Of a stretch of 64,000 nucleotides of DNA, positions 41,846-50,683 are shown piece after piece. The notes under the pieces were generated by a model. That model was not told where the DNA came from and did not search any database. It saw nothing but the letters and a program-made list of their open reading frames with translations. Every line of letters starts with the position of its first letter. Within the stretch, counting starts at the first letter, position 1. Position numbers and translations under genes: made by a program. This DNA comes from Opitutia bacterium (lineage in GTDB: Bacteria > Verrucomicrobiota > Verrucomicrobiia > Opitutales > Opitutaceae), in assembly GCA_016187925.1 (NCBI GenBank), contig JACPIS010000023.1:171869-235868 (forward strand), given 5' to 3'.

Positions 41846-44800
41846 ATGCATCTTAAGGCGCTAAAGCTTCACGGATTCAAAAGTTTCGCGGACAACACCA
41901 CCCTCAGCTTCCAACCCGGTGTGACGGCCATCGTCGGCCCCAACGGTTGCGGCAAGAGCAACATCGCCGACGCCATCCGCTGGGTGCTCGGCGAGCAGAG
42001 CGCCAAGGCCCTTCGCGGCGGCAAGATGCAGGACGTCATCTTCGAGGGAGCGGACACGCGCAAGCCCGCCCAGTTCTCCGAGGTCGCGCTCCTGCTCACC
42101 GAGTGCGAGCAGCAGCTCGGCAGCGATTTCCACGAGATCGAGATCATGCGTCGCGTCGCGCGCGACGGTTCGAGCGAGTATTATTTCAACGGCCAGGCCT
42201 GCCGCCTGAAGGACATCCACAAGCTTTTCATGGACACCGGCGTCGGCCGGACCAGCTACTCGATCATGGCGCAGGGCCAGATCGACCAGATCCTCTCGTC
42301 CAAGCCCGAGGAACGCCGCGTGGTGTTCGAGGAGGCCGCCGGCATCACCAAGTACAAGAGCCAGCGCCGCGAGGCGATGAACAAGCTCGCCCTCACCGAG
42401 CAGAACCTCGCTCGTGTCTCCGACGTCATCAACGAGGTCGCCCGCCAGATCGGCTCGTTGAAGCGCCAGGCCGCGAAAGCCATGCGCTACAAGCGCCTCA
42501 GCTTCCGCCTCCGCCACCTCGCGCTCGCCCACGCCGGTTACCAGTGGCACCAGCTCAGCACCGCGCTCGCCGACCTCGAGGGCCGCGTCTCCGGTCTCCG
42601 CGGCGAGGCCGACACCCGCCGCGCGACGCTCGAGGAGAAGACCCGCGCGCTCGACGAGCAGAAGGCCCGCCGCTCCTCCCTCCACCAACGCGTGCAGGAC
42701 GCCCAGCAGGCCGTCTTCGACCTCCGCTCCCAGAAGGAGCAGGCCGAGAACCAGTCCGGCCTCGCCCAGGTCAAGCGCACCGGTCTCGCCGAGCGCATCG
42801 ATGCCGGCAAGGACGACCTCGCCGAACTCGAGATGCAGTTGCGCGAACTCGCCTCGCAGGTCGACACCGGCGCGCAGGACAAGCAGATGCAGCTTTCGCT
42901 TCTCGGCAGCTCCGACGCCGTCTTTCAGGACCGCAACCGCGAGCTCGCCGTCCTCGAGGGCGAGCTGACCCGCGCCGAGCAGCAGCTCAGCCAGGACAAG
43001 TTTCAGCTCCTCCAGGTCGAGAGCGTCGTCGCGCGGCTGCGCACCGACAGCTCCAGCCTCGAGGTCGACGCCCGCACCAGCCAGAACAAGTTCGACCAGC
43101 TTTCCGCCGAGCTCGACCAGCTCCGCTCCGCCGTCGAGGGCGCCGCCGCCCAGATGGCGGAGGCCAGCCAGCGGGTGCAGGACGCCCGCACCGAGCAGAG
43201 CCGCACCAACAACGAGGCGCAGGCCGCCCAGGCCGCGTTGCAGGACGCCACGGGCAGATTCCGCGAAGCCCAGCGCAAGCTGCAGGAGATCGACCGCAGC
43301 CTCGCCCAGAAGACCGCCCGCCTGAAGCTGCTCCAGCAGCTCCAGGAGAAATGGGAAGGCTTCGGCGAGGGCGCGAAGGCGCTGCTTTCCGGCCGCTTGT
43401 CCGCCGTCGCCGGGGAAGGGCAGAAGTTCGTCCCCATCACACAGGGCCTCGAGGTCCGTCCGGAATACGCCAAGGCCCTCGAAGCGCTCCTCGGCGCTTC
43501 CGTCGAGGCCATCTCCGTCTCCGATCTCGCCACTGCGCAGAAGATTCTCGCCCGGCTCGAGTCCGACCAGATCGGCAGCGTGTGCCTGCAAGTACCGGCA
43601 CTCAGCACGCAGCCCTCCGCGCTCGGCGAATTGCCGGCCGGCTTGCAGCCGGCCATCGGCGCCGTCGCCCACCTCGACGCCTCGCACCCGGCCGCCAGCG
43701 TCCTCTCGGCCTGCTACCTCGCCGACGACCTCGGCGCGTTCCTCGAGTTCTGGCAGGCCAACCCGTCCTTCAGCTTCCTCATGGTCGCGACCGCCAAGGG
43801 CGACCTCGTCGACCGCCGCGGCCTCATCTTCGGCGGCCACCACAAGAAGCCCGCCAACTCCATCGTCCAGCGCGAGGTCGACCTCCGCGAGACCGGCAAG
43901 GCCGTCGTCGCCGAGCAGCAGGCGCACGACGAGCAGCGCGCGCTCATCGACCAGCTCAACCTCGCCCTCACCGACGCCGAGCACACGCTCGAGCAGAAGC
44001 GCAAGGACGTCCTTGCCGCCAAAAACGCCCAGCGCGCGCACGACGACGCCCGCACCCGTCTCCAGCGCATGGAGAACGAGCTGACCAATCTCAAGCGCGA
44101 CCACGACGAGGCCCTGGCCCGCCTTGCCAAGGCCCAGGCCCAGCTCGCCGAGGCCAACGCCAATGTCGAGGCGCACAAGCAGCAGATCGCCGCCACCGAG
44201 TCCGCCATCGCGGCGAAGCGCGCCGACCGCGACCAGAAGAAGGAACACCTGGCGCAGGCCCGCCTCGAGCTCGCCGAGCGCCGCCAGAAGGTCGAGGTCC
44301 TCGACCGCGGGCTCACCGAGATGGAGCGCCGCCGCGCCCAGCTCGCCGACCTGCACGACCAGCGCCAGATCGAGATCGAGACGTGGACCGAGCAGGTCTC
44401 CGTGCTCGAGCAGGAATCCGCCGGCCAGCGCGCCCGCGCCGAGGAGATCGCCACCACGCTCGGCGTCGCCCAGGAGAGCGTCGAGCGCTCCCGCGTCGAG
44501 CTCGCCGAGGTGGAGCAGGCCATCAACGCCGTCGAGGCCGGCATGACCACCATCCGCAGCGAGGCCGAGTCGGCCATGTCCGAGCTTTCCCGCAACGAGG
44601 TCAAGGTCGCCGAGACCCGCGCCCGCGTGCAGTTCCTCACCGAGGAGATCACCCACGAGTTCCAGGTCGACCTCGCCACCCTCGACTGGCGCCGCCAGCT
44701 CTGGCACGCCGACGACGAACCCGAGGGCATGAAGGACCTCGACCTCGACGACGACGAGAATGCAGAGGACGGAGGACAGAAGCCAGCAGCCGGCTCTCAA

Positions 44801-45748
44801 CCCTCAGCTCTCAACCCTCAACCTTCGGCTCCCGCCGCAGCGAGCAGCGAGCCGTCCGCGGTAGGGGCCGTTGCCCCCAACGGCCCTTCGGAGACCGGCG
44901 CTCCGCCCTCCGCGCTCAGCGCTCCGCAGGGGAGCGAAGCTCCCAAGCGCCGCCGCAAGAAGAAGGAAAACAAGGGCGAGCCCACCGAGGCCGATCTGGC
45001 CGCGCTCGACTCCACCCCATGGGACGCCATCAAGGCCGAGGTCGACGCCCTCCGCCAGCGCGTCGGTGCCATGGGCGCGGTCAACCTCGTGGCCATCGAG
45101 GAATACTCCGAGCTCAAGCAGCGCTACGAGTTCCTCAAGACCCAGAGCGACGACCTCACCAACGCCAAGGCCGCGCTCCTCAAGGCCATCGACGACATCA
45201 ACCAAACGTCGCTCGAGCAGTTCAAGGTCACCTTCGAGCAGATCCGCAAAAATTTCGCCTACACTTTCAACATCCTCTTCGGCGGCGGCCGCGCCGAGAT
45301 CGAGCTCGTCACCGCCGAGGATCCGCTCGAGAGCGGCATCGAGATCGTGGCCCAGCCCCCGGGCACCAAGCTCAAGGGCATCACGCTCCTCTCCGGCGGC
45401 CAGAAGACGCTCACCGCCGTCGCGCTCCTCTTCGCCCTCTACATGGTCAAGCCCTCGCCGTTCTGCTTGCTCGACGAGCTCGACGCGCCGCTCGACGAGT
45501 CGAACATCCACCGCTTCACCAACCTGCTGAAGCAGTTCGTCAGCAGCTCGCAGTTCATCATCATCACGCACAACAAGAGCACGATCGCCGCCGCCGACGC
45601 CATCTACGGCGTCACGATGCAGGAGCGCGGCGTCTCGCGCACGCTCTCGATGCGGTTCGACAAGTCCACCGGCGAAGCCGAGGCCCTGCCCACGACCGTC
45701 GCCGACTCCGTCCGCAACGCCAAGCCCCCGACCCCGGTCGGCCCCTGA
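41846..45748 (+). CDS. smc: Chromosome segregation protein SMC
   Basis: 1300 residues, longer than the usual 1150-1200. N-terminal head: Walker A GPNGCGKSN (about 32-40), LKDIHKLFMDTGVGRTSYSIMAQGQIDQILSSKPEERRVVFEEAAGI. Coiled coil, hinge about 510-660, second coiled coil, C-terminal signature LLSGGQKTLTAVALLFA and Walker B FCLLDELDAPLDESN (about 1180-1215). Extra length comes from two inserts: a hinge insert (LSTQPSALGELPAGLQPAIG, about 585-605) and an 80-residue low-complexity Pro/Ala/Ser insert near the second head (about 968-1048) that contains a REP hairpin read as VGAVAPNGP. The frame remains open throughout. ScpA/ScpB are not in the window. Confidence 0.96.
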   Translation: MHLKALKLHGFKSFADNTTLSFQPGVTAIVGPNGCGKSNIADAIRWVLGEQSAKALRGGKMQDVIFEGADTRKPAQFSEVALLLTECEQQLGSDFHEIEIMRRVARDGSSEYYFNGQACRLKDIHKLFMDTGVGRTSYSIMAQGQIDQILSSKPEERRVVFEEAAGITKYKSQRREAMNKLALTEQNLARVSDVINEVARQIGSLKRQAAKAMRYKRLSFRLRHLALAHAGYQWHQLSTALADLEGRVSGLRGEADTRRATLEEKTRALDEQKARRSSLHQRVQDAQQAVFDLRSQKEQAENQSGLAQVKRTGLAERIDAGKDDLAELEMQLRELASQVDTGAQDKQMQLSLLGSSDAVFQDRNRELAVLEGELTRAEQQLSQDKFQLLQVESVVARLRTDSSSLEVDARTSQNKFDQLSAELDQLRSAVEGAAAQMAEASQRVQDARTEQSRTNNEAQAAQAALQDATGRFREAQRKLQEIDRSLAQKTARLKLLQQLQEKWEGFGEGAKALLSGRLSAVAGEGQKFVPITQGLEVRPEYAKALEALLGASVEAISVSDLATAQKILARLESDQIGSVCLQVPALSTQPSALGELPAGLQPAIGAVAHLDASHPAASVLSACYLADDLGAFLEFWQANPSFSFLMVATAKGDLVDRRGLIFGGHHKKPANSIVQREVDLRETGKAVVAEQQAHDEQRALIDQLNLALTDAEHTLEQKRKDVLAAKNAQRAHDDARTRLQRMENELTNLKRDHDEALARLAKAQAQLAEANANVEAHKQQIAATESAIAAKRADRDQKKEHLAQARLELAERRQKVEVLDRGLTEMERRRAQLADLHDQRQIEIETWTEQVSVLEQESAGQRARAEEIATTLGVAQESVERSRVELAEVEQAINAVEAGMTTIRSEAESAMSELSRNEVKVAETRARVQFLTEEITHEFQVDLATLDWRRQLWHADDEPEGMKDLDLDDDENAEDGGQKPAAGSQPSALNPQPSAPAAASSEPSAVGAVAPNGPSETGAPPSALSAPQGSEAPKRRRKKKENKGEPTEADLAALDSTPWDAIKAEVDALRQRVGAMGAVNLVAIEEYSELKQRYEFLKTQSDDLTNAKAALLKAIDDINQTSLEQFKVTFEQIRKNFAYTFNILFGGGRAEIELVTAEDPLESGIEIVAQPPGTKLKGITLLSGGQKTLTAVALLFALYMVKPSPFCLLDELDAPLDESNIHRFTNLLKQFVSSSQFIIITHNKSTIAAADAIYGVTMQERGVSRTLSMRFDKSTGEAEALPTTVADSVRNAKPPTPVGP
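43637..43654 (+). repeat. Palindromic repeat in the smc hinge region
   Basis: GCCGGC, TTGCA, GCCGGCC, extended to a 7-bp stem from 43636. 17 of 18 bases match minus strand 5525-5508 at the end of a cytochrome gene, with the same reading frame (AGLQPA). Confidence 0.45.
44796..44823 (+). repeat. 14-base tandem repeat in smc
   Basis: CTCTCAACCCTCA(G/A) occurs twice in tandem and encodes part of the low-complexity insert (SQPSALNPQPSAP). The nearby GCCCTCCGCGCTC is shared with the hinge insert at 43612-43624. Confidence 0.5.
44860..44886 (+). repeat. REP hairpin inserted in frame in smc
   Basis: Head GGTAG, stem GGGCCGTTG / CAACGGCCC, loop CCCC: identical to the left RAYT-flanking REP except for one loop base. 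27 bases = nine codons, so the frame is kept; it encodes VGAVAPNGP. Confidence 0.85.
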
Positions 45749-45872
45749 GAGCAGGAGACGGAGTTCAGTAAGCAGAGATCGGCGGACGAGTACGTGTATG
45801 AATGGACGCGGTTGGGCAGCGCGTCCGCGATGAGGCATAGAGCCGGGTAGGTTTCACGAAGGACCAAGAAGG

Positions 45873-48800
45873 CTAACGGCTCTCGGGGGCTTGATCCTCG
45901 GCGACAGGGATTGCGTCGTAGATCGAGCGGGAGAGGACATCAAAGGCCGCAGCGCCAAACTCCTTGTCGTCCATGTAGCGGGTGACGATCTGGTCGTTCT
46001 CGCCCATGCGCTGGACCATCAGAGCCTCGATGAGCTGACGCAGACCGAGCTGGAATTTGTCGAACGGGTTTGCGCGACGGAGCTTGATGACTTGCTCGTC
46101 GCCGGCCGCCTTCTCGCGGATCTGCTCGAAGAAGAAGCGGTCCTCGTCGGTGAAATTCGTGCCGAAACGGTCGTTGAGCACCTTGATGATTTCGGAAAGC
46201 GGGGCTTTTTCCTCCTTCGCCCGGCCGGTGCCGACGTCGGTGGGGCTTTTCACGCCGGGAGCCTCGCCGACCTGCAGCGGAATCTCGCCGGAGAAGATGC
46301 GCTGCAGCCGGTAGAATTGCAGGCCGACCTCGTCGCCGAGCTTGATCCGAGTCATGTCGCGATCGAGCGGCAGGTGTGGGAGCAGCAACCGGCCATAGCT
46401 GTAGAGCAGCTCCAGCGCCGGGTCGCCGTAAGGCAGAATCTGGCTGAGGAACGAGTAAACTTTCACATAGCCGGACAGCTTCTCGCGGAACTCCGCGCGC
46501 TTCGCCTCGTCGGCGAGGCCTTTGAAGCGGTCCACGGCGGGCTGGAGATGCGCCTGCATGCGGGCGTGGTCCTGCGCGGCCTGCTTTTCGGGCGTCTTGT
46601 AGAAGACCCGGGCAAAGGCCTCGACTTCGCTCCAGTGGTAGACTTGGGCGCCGTCGAGTTCGTGCTTGAGCTGCTCCAGTTGGTGCGGATCGGCGGTCTG
46701 CTGCAGGCTCGTGGTGTCGTAGTAGGGTTTGAAGGCGCGGTAGATGTCCTCGGCCTCGTTGACGAAATCCAACACGAAGGGCGTCTCCTTGCCGGGCATC
46801 ATGCGGTTCAGCCGCGAGAGCGTCTGCACGGCCTGCACGCCGTCGAGGCGCTTGTCCACATACATGGCCTGCAGCAGCGGCTGGTCGAAGCCGGTCTGGT
46901 ATTTGTTGGCCACCAACAAGACCTGATAATCCGGCGAGGCGAAACGCTCCGCGAGCTGCTTCTCGCCGATGGGCTTCCCGCTTACGCGGTCGAGGTTCAT
47001 GCCCGACTCCGTGTATTCGAGCCCCGTCTGGGGGTCCTTCACCGTGCCGCTGAAGGCCACGAGCGGGCGGATGTCATGGTAACCGTGCTCCTCCAGGTAG
47101 CGCTGGAAGGCCTGCATGTAGCGCACGGCGTGCAGGCGCGACGAGGTGACGACCATCGCCTTGGCCCGGCCGCCGAGGTGTGAACGCACCTTGCTCCGGA
47201 AGTGCTCCACCATGACCTCGGTCTTCTGCTCGAGGTTGTGCGGGTGGAGGGTCATGAATTTCGCCAGTGCCTTCGCCGCCTTCTTTTTCGGGAGATTGGG
47301 GTCGTCCTCCACCGCCTTCACGAGTCGGTAATACGTGGCGTAGGTCGTGTAGTTGCGCACGACGTCGAGAATGAAACCCTCCTCGATCGCCTGCCGCATG
47401 CTGTAGAGGTGGAAAGCCTCGGGCTTGCCGCTGGCACCTTTGCGGCCGAAGAGCTCCAGCGTCTTGCCCTTGGGCGTGGCGGTGAAGGCGAAGAAACTCA
47501 GGTTCGGCTGGCGGCCCCGCGACTGCAGCACCTCGTTCAGCCCGTCTTCCCAATCCTGCGTCTGGCCTTCTTCACCCGCGGACTTGTCCGCCGCCGCGCC
47601 GCCGAGGATGCCCTTCAACTCGCGCGCCGTGTCGCCGGACTGGCTGGAGTGAGCCTCGTCCACGATCACGGCGTAGCGGCGCTGCGCGATGGCAGCTTCC
47701 CACTCGCGGGCCTGCTGCTTCTCCGCCTCCGTGGCTTGGTCCTGATTCTCGGCCCCCGCGGCATGCAGCAGGCCGCGCAGAACGAAGGGGAATTTCTGCA
47801 GCGTGGTGATGACGATCTTCGTGCCGTCGATCAGGGCCGCGGCGAGCTGCTTGGCATCCTGGTCGATCGCCTTCACCACGCCCTGGGCGTGTTCGATCTG
47901 GTAGATGGCGTCCTGCAACTGCCGGTCGAGCACCTGCCGGTCGGTGATGACGACCACGCAGTCGTAGATTTTCTCGTCCTGCGCGTTGTGCAGGCTGGCG
48001 AGGCGGTGTGAGAGCCAGGAGATGCTGTTGGTCTTTCCGCTGCCGGCGGAGTGCTGGATGAGGTAGTTGCGGCCCGGACCCTCCTCGCGAGCGGTGGCCA
48101 CCAGCCGGCGAACGGCGTCGAGCTGGTGGAAGCGCGGGAAGACCAGCGTCTCCTTCGTCACCCAGCGATGGCCGCCGCGGCCGTCGTCCACCTTCTCCTC
48201 CTTTTTCTCCACGAAGAGGAAGTGCCCGAGGATATCGAGGAACGAGTCGCGCTGGAGCACGTCGGCCCAGAAATAGCCGGTACGGTAGCCGGACTCGTGC
48301 TGCGGGTTGCCGGCGCCGCAGACGATCTGGCCCGGGTGGCTGCCGCGGTTGAGCGGGAGGAAGACAGTCTGCTCGCCCGCGAGGCGCGTGGTCATGTGCA
48401 CCTCGTCGGGGTCGGCCGCGAAATGGACGAGCGCCCGCTTCTTGAAGTCGAACAACGGCGCCCGCGGGTCGCGGTCCTGCTGATATTGGCGGACGGCGTG
48501 CCGCCAGGTTTGGCCGGTGCCGGGATTCTTCAGCTCGACCGTCGCCACCGGCAGGCCGTTGAGCGCCAGCACGAGATCGGCGGTGCAAGGGTCGCTCGGG
48601 TGACACGGCACTTGGCGGGTGACGGTCAGCTGGTTCTTTCCATAAAGGGCCAGCACATCGAAGTTGGCACCGTGCGCAGGCTTGAACTGCGCGAGGCGAA
48701 ACGTCTTGCCGTAGAACTTGAAACCGTGGCGCAGCACGTGGAGAGAGCCCTTGGCGTCGAGCTCCTTCACCAGCGTGGTCAGCAGCAGATCCTCCAAGCC

Positions 48801-48989
48801 CGCCCCGTGCAACGTGCGCATGTCGCCCCAGAGTTTCGGCTGCGTCGCCTCAAGGAAGGCGAAGATACGTTGAGGAAACAGCGCCCGCGCCTGATCCCAC
48901 TCCGCCACGTCCCCCTTCAGCCAATTGCCCGCCGTCAGCAGGATTTCCTGCACGTAGGTCTCGAAGGCCTTTTCGTTAGTCTGGCTCAT
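45873..48989 (-). CDS. hsdR: Type I restriction endonuclease subunit R
   Basis: 1038 residues from ATG 48989 (MSQTNEKAFETYVQEILL), whose A is shared with the upstream stop (TGATG). N-terminal PD-(D/E)XK nuclease: VLALNGLPVATVELKNPGTGQTW; SF2 motor with Walker A HSAGSGKTNSISWL, DEAH box VIVDEAHSSQSG, SFFAFTATPKGKTLELFG and VANKYQTGFDQPLLQAMYVDKRL; C-terminal subunit-contact region. ATP-dependent DNA translocation and cleavage of unmodified DNA, with HsdM and HsdS from the same operon. Last gene of the operon. Confidence 0.96.
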   Translation of the reverse strand: MSQTNEKAFETYVQEILLTAGNWLKGDVAEWDQARALFPQRIFAFLEATQPKLWGDMRTLHGAGLEDLLLTTLVKELDAKGSLHVLRHGFKFYGKTFRLAQFKPAHGANFDVLALYGKNQLTVTRQVPCHPSDPCTADLVLALNGLPVATVELKNPGTGQTWRHAVRQYQQDRDPRAPLFDFKKRALVHFAADPDEVHMTTRLAGEQTVFLPLNRGSHPGQIVCGAGNPQHESGYRTGYFWADVLQRDSFLDILGHFLFVEKKEEKVDDGRGGHRWVTKETLVFPRFHQLDAVRRLVATAREEGPGRNYLIQHSAGSGKTNSISWLSHRLASLHNAQDEKIYDCVVVITDRQVLDRQLQDAIYQIEHAQGVVKAIDQDAKQLAAALIDGTKIVITTLQKFPFVLRGLLHAAGAENQDQATEAEKQQAREWEAAIAQRRYAVIVDEAHSSQSGDTARELKGILGGAAADKSAGEEGQTQDWEDGLNEVLQSRGRQPNLSFFAFTATPKGKTLELFGRKGASGKPEAFHLYSMRQAIEEGFILDVVRNYTTYATYYRLVKAVEDDPNLPKKKAAKALAKFMTLHPHNLEQKTEVMVEHFRSKVRSHLGGRAKAMVVTSSRLHAVRYMQAFQRYLEEHGYHDIRPLVAFSGTVKDPQTGLEYTESGMNLDRVSGKPIGEKQLAERFASPDYQVLLVANKYQTGFDQPLLQAMYVDKRLDGVQAVQTLSRLNRMMPGKETPFVLDFVNEAEDIYRAFKPYYDTTSLQQTADPHQLEQLKHELDGAQVYHWSEVEAFARVFYKTPEKQAAQDHARMQAHLQPAVDRFKGLADEAKRAEFREKLSGYVKVYSFLSQILPYGDPALELLYSYGRLLLPHLPLDRDMTRIKLGDEVGLQFYRLQRIFSGEIPLQVGEAPGVKSPTDVGTGRAKEEKAPLSEIIKVLNDRFGTNFTDEDRFFFEQIREKAAGDEQVIKLRRANPFDKFQLGLRQLIEALMVQRMGENDQIVTRYMDDKEFGAAAFDVLSRSIYDAIPVAEDQAPESR

Positions 48990-49486
48990 CAGGCCGAAAG
49001 AACGAATTTCGCCGGGAGAGCCCGCAGCATCGAGAACACGTCGGTGTATTCGACGCCGAGGTCGCGACACACGTTTGGCATCGGCACCTTGCGGCGGGCA
49101 TCGGGGGCGTATTCCTCGTGCGTGACGAGCACGTGGTGTTTGGCCGCAGCATAGGCGATGAGCCAGGCATCCGCCTTGTTTGCAAACTCAGCGCGGGCGG
49201 CGTCGGCGAATTGCGGCTTTCCGGCCGCCCAAGCCTGGGCACGGGCGTATTGTCCGATGACATCCGCTTCCGGCGAAGAGGCGAAGAACGTGGGAGGGGC
49301 GGCTTCCGTCCACGTTTTCAACTCGTCGTTGCCGCGCAACAGCTCGGCTTGCACGCGGTCGATGCTCAACAGGCGGCCCGCGGCGTGATGCAGCAGCAAA
49401 GCGTCCCAGTAGCCGGGACAAATATCGAAACCGTAGTAGCGTCGTTTTGCTTCGATCAGGGCGTTGGCATCGAGAAGATAGCTCAT
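48989..49486 (-). CDS. PIN-like DUF4411 protein, probable toxin
   Basis: 165 residues. DUF4411 signature YLLDANALIEAKRRYYGFDICPGYWDALL (D6 acidic), SIDRVQAELLRGNDELKTW, FANKADAWLIAYAAAKHHVLVTHEEY: acidic residues of a PIN-like RNase fold. ATGA overlap with the upstream XRE/ImmA gene, a known partner type for DUF4411, so the pair is probably a toxin-antitoxin module built into the restriction operon. RNase activity is inferred. Confidence 0.87.
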   Translation of the reverse strand: MSYLLDANALIEAKRRYYGFDICPGYWDALLLHHAAGRLLSIDRVQAELLRGNDELKTWTEAAPPTFFASSPEADVIGQYARAQAWAAGKPQFADAARAEFANKADAWLIAYAAAKHHVLVTHEEYAPDARRKVPMPNVCRDLGVEYTDVFSMLRALPAKFVLSA

Positions 49487-50637
49487 GGGCGCGGCCTTCC
49501 GCTCAACGCCTCGGCGTATTGATCGAACGTCGCCCCGTAGAGCCCGGTAAGACGGTAGGCTTCTGTAAACAGCAGACGCCCCTCCTTGGCGGCGCGCACC
49601 ACGGCCTCACCGAAGCGTCGCCCGATGCGGACTTCCTGCGTCAGATAGAAATCGCCCCCGGGGGAGCGGCGGGCGGCTTGGCGGCGGTCGTCTTCGAGGT
49701 AGTGGCGATAGAACGAGAGGAATCCCTCCCGTCCGATCAGGCGCAGATCCAGCGCCCGGCGGGCGGTGACCAAAGGGCTCACCTTGAAGCGCCGGGCCAA
49801 AAACTGGAACGGCTCGGCGGTGACGTCGGCGGCCGGCCACAAGGCGGAGAGTTCGGACGCAGGCACGAGGAACTCCGCGGCGAGACGGTTGCACCAAATC
49901 TCCGCGGCGTAATCGGCCGGCTGCATGCCGGGCAGGCTGAATACGCCGCCCTGCCCGAGCCAGAGGTGAGCCAGCTCGTGCACCAAGGTGAACATTTGGG
50001 CGGCTTTCGCGTCGCTGCCGTTGACGAAGACGACCGGGGCATGCGGATCACTCAGCACGAAGCCGCGAAACTCCTCGGGGTCGAGCTTGCGGCGGGTGCT
50101 GTTGCCGACGACGCCATTGATCGTCACCACCACGCCGGCCGCTTCGCTGGCTTGCCGGAGCCCGCGCAGGGCTTCGGTCCAAGTCGGATAGTGGCGCGCC
50201 CAATCCGGGGCGAGGCCGAGCTGCTGCCGCACGCGGGCGGCCACGGCTTCCGGGTTCTCCTGCACGGTGGCGGAGCCGACAAAGGGCAGCGGAGGCTGCT
50301 CTTCCTCCAGCAGGTGGTCGCGCAGCCAGCTTTGCCGGCGCTGCATGATCTGGATCGTCTCGATGAGGTCCGGGCTGGGGCGGCGGACGGGGCGGTCCTG
50401 CACCGTGCGGAAGTCCGGCACCGGCAGGCGCTCAGTCGGTGGCTCGGGCAGGAAGAAGTAGCCGAGCGGGGCGTGCGTGGCCTTGGCCAGCTCCTCGAGC
50501 TGATGCAGCGTCGGCAGCCCTTCGCCGGACTCCCACCGCTCGTAACGGGGAAAGCGCTCGACCAACGCGGCCACGGTTAACCCGGCGCGGTCTCGCGCCC
50601 AGCGGATCAGCTCGGGTTTGACGGGGACGGTGGGCAT
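49483..50637 (-). CDS. XRE HTH domain fused to ImmA/IrrE metallopeptidase (probable antitoxin)
   Basis: 384 residues. N-terminal HTH of XRE type (LIRWARDRAGLTVAALVERFPRYERWESGEGLPTLHQLEELAKATHAPLGYFFL) and a C-terminal ImmA/IrrE-like zinc-peptidase with HELAHLWLG (about 219-227) and a downstream EIWCNRLAAEFLVP Glu. COG2856-type antitoxin/regulator partnered with DUF4411. It follows hsdS after 46 bp, the largest gap in the operon; this gap is AT-richer (TTTGATATAGG) and could hold an internal promoter. Confidence 0.92.
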   Translation of the reverse strand: MPTVPVKPELIRWARDRAGLTVAALVERFPRYERWESGEGLPTLHQLEELAKATHAPLGYFFLPEPPTERLPVPDFRTVQDRPVRRPSPDLIETIQIMQRRQSWLRDHLLEEEQPPLPFVGSATVQENPEAVAARVRQQLGLAPDWARHYPTWTEALRGLRQASEAAGVVVTINGVVGNSTRRKLDPEEFRGFVLSDPHAPVVFVNGSDAKAAQMFTLVHELAHLWLGQGGVFSLPGMQPADYAAEIWCNRLAAEFLVPASELSALWPAADVTAEPFQFLARRFKVSPLVTARRALDLRLIGREGFLSFYRHYLEDDRRQAARRSPGGDFYLTQEVRIGRRFGEAVVRAAKEGRLLFTEAYRLTGLYGATFDQYAEALSGRPRP

Positions 50638-50683
50638 AGGTAGCGGCGACCTATATCAAAGCGTATCGGGAAGGGCGTAAACC

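Noticed and set aside
41861-44800. 979-codon minus-strand frame and a 1274-codon plus frame over smc
   Set aside because: Shadows of smc: very low complexity translations without motifs.
49483-49486. Frameshift between the XRE/ImmA gene and the PIN gene
   Set aside because: The ATGA overlap is normal translational coupling; both proteins are full length.
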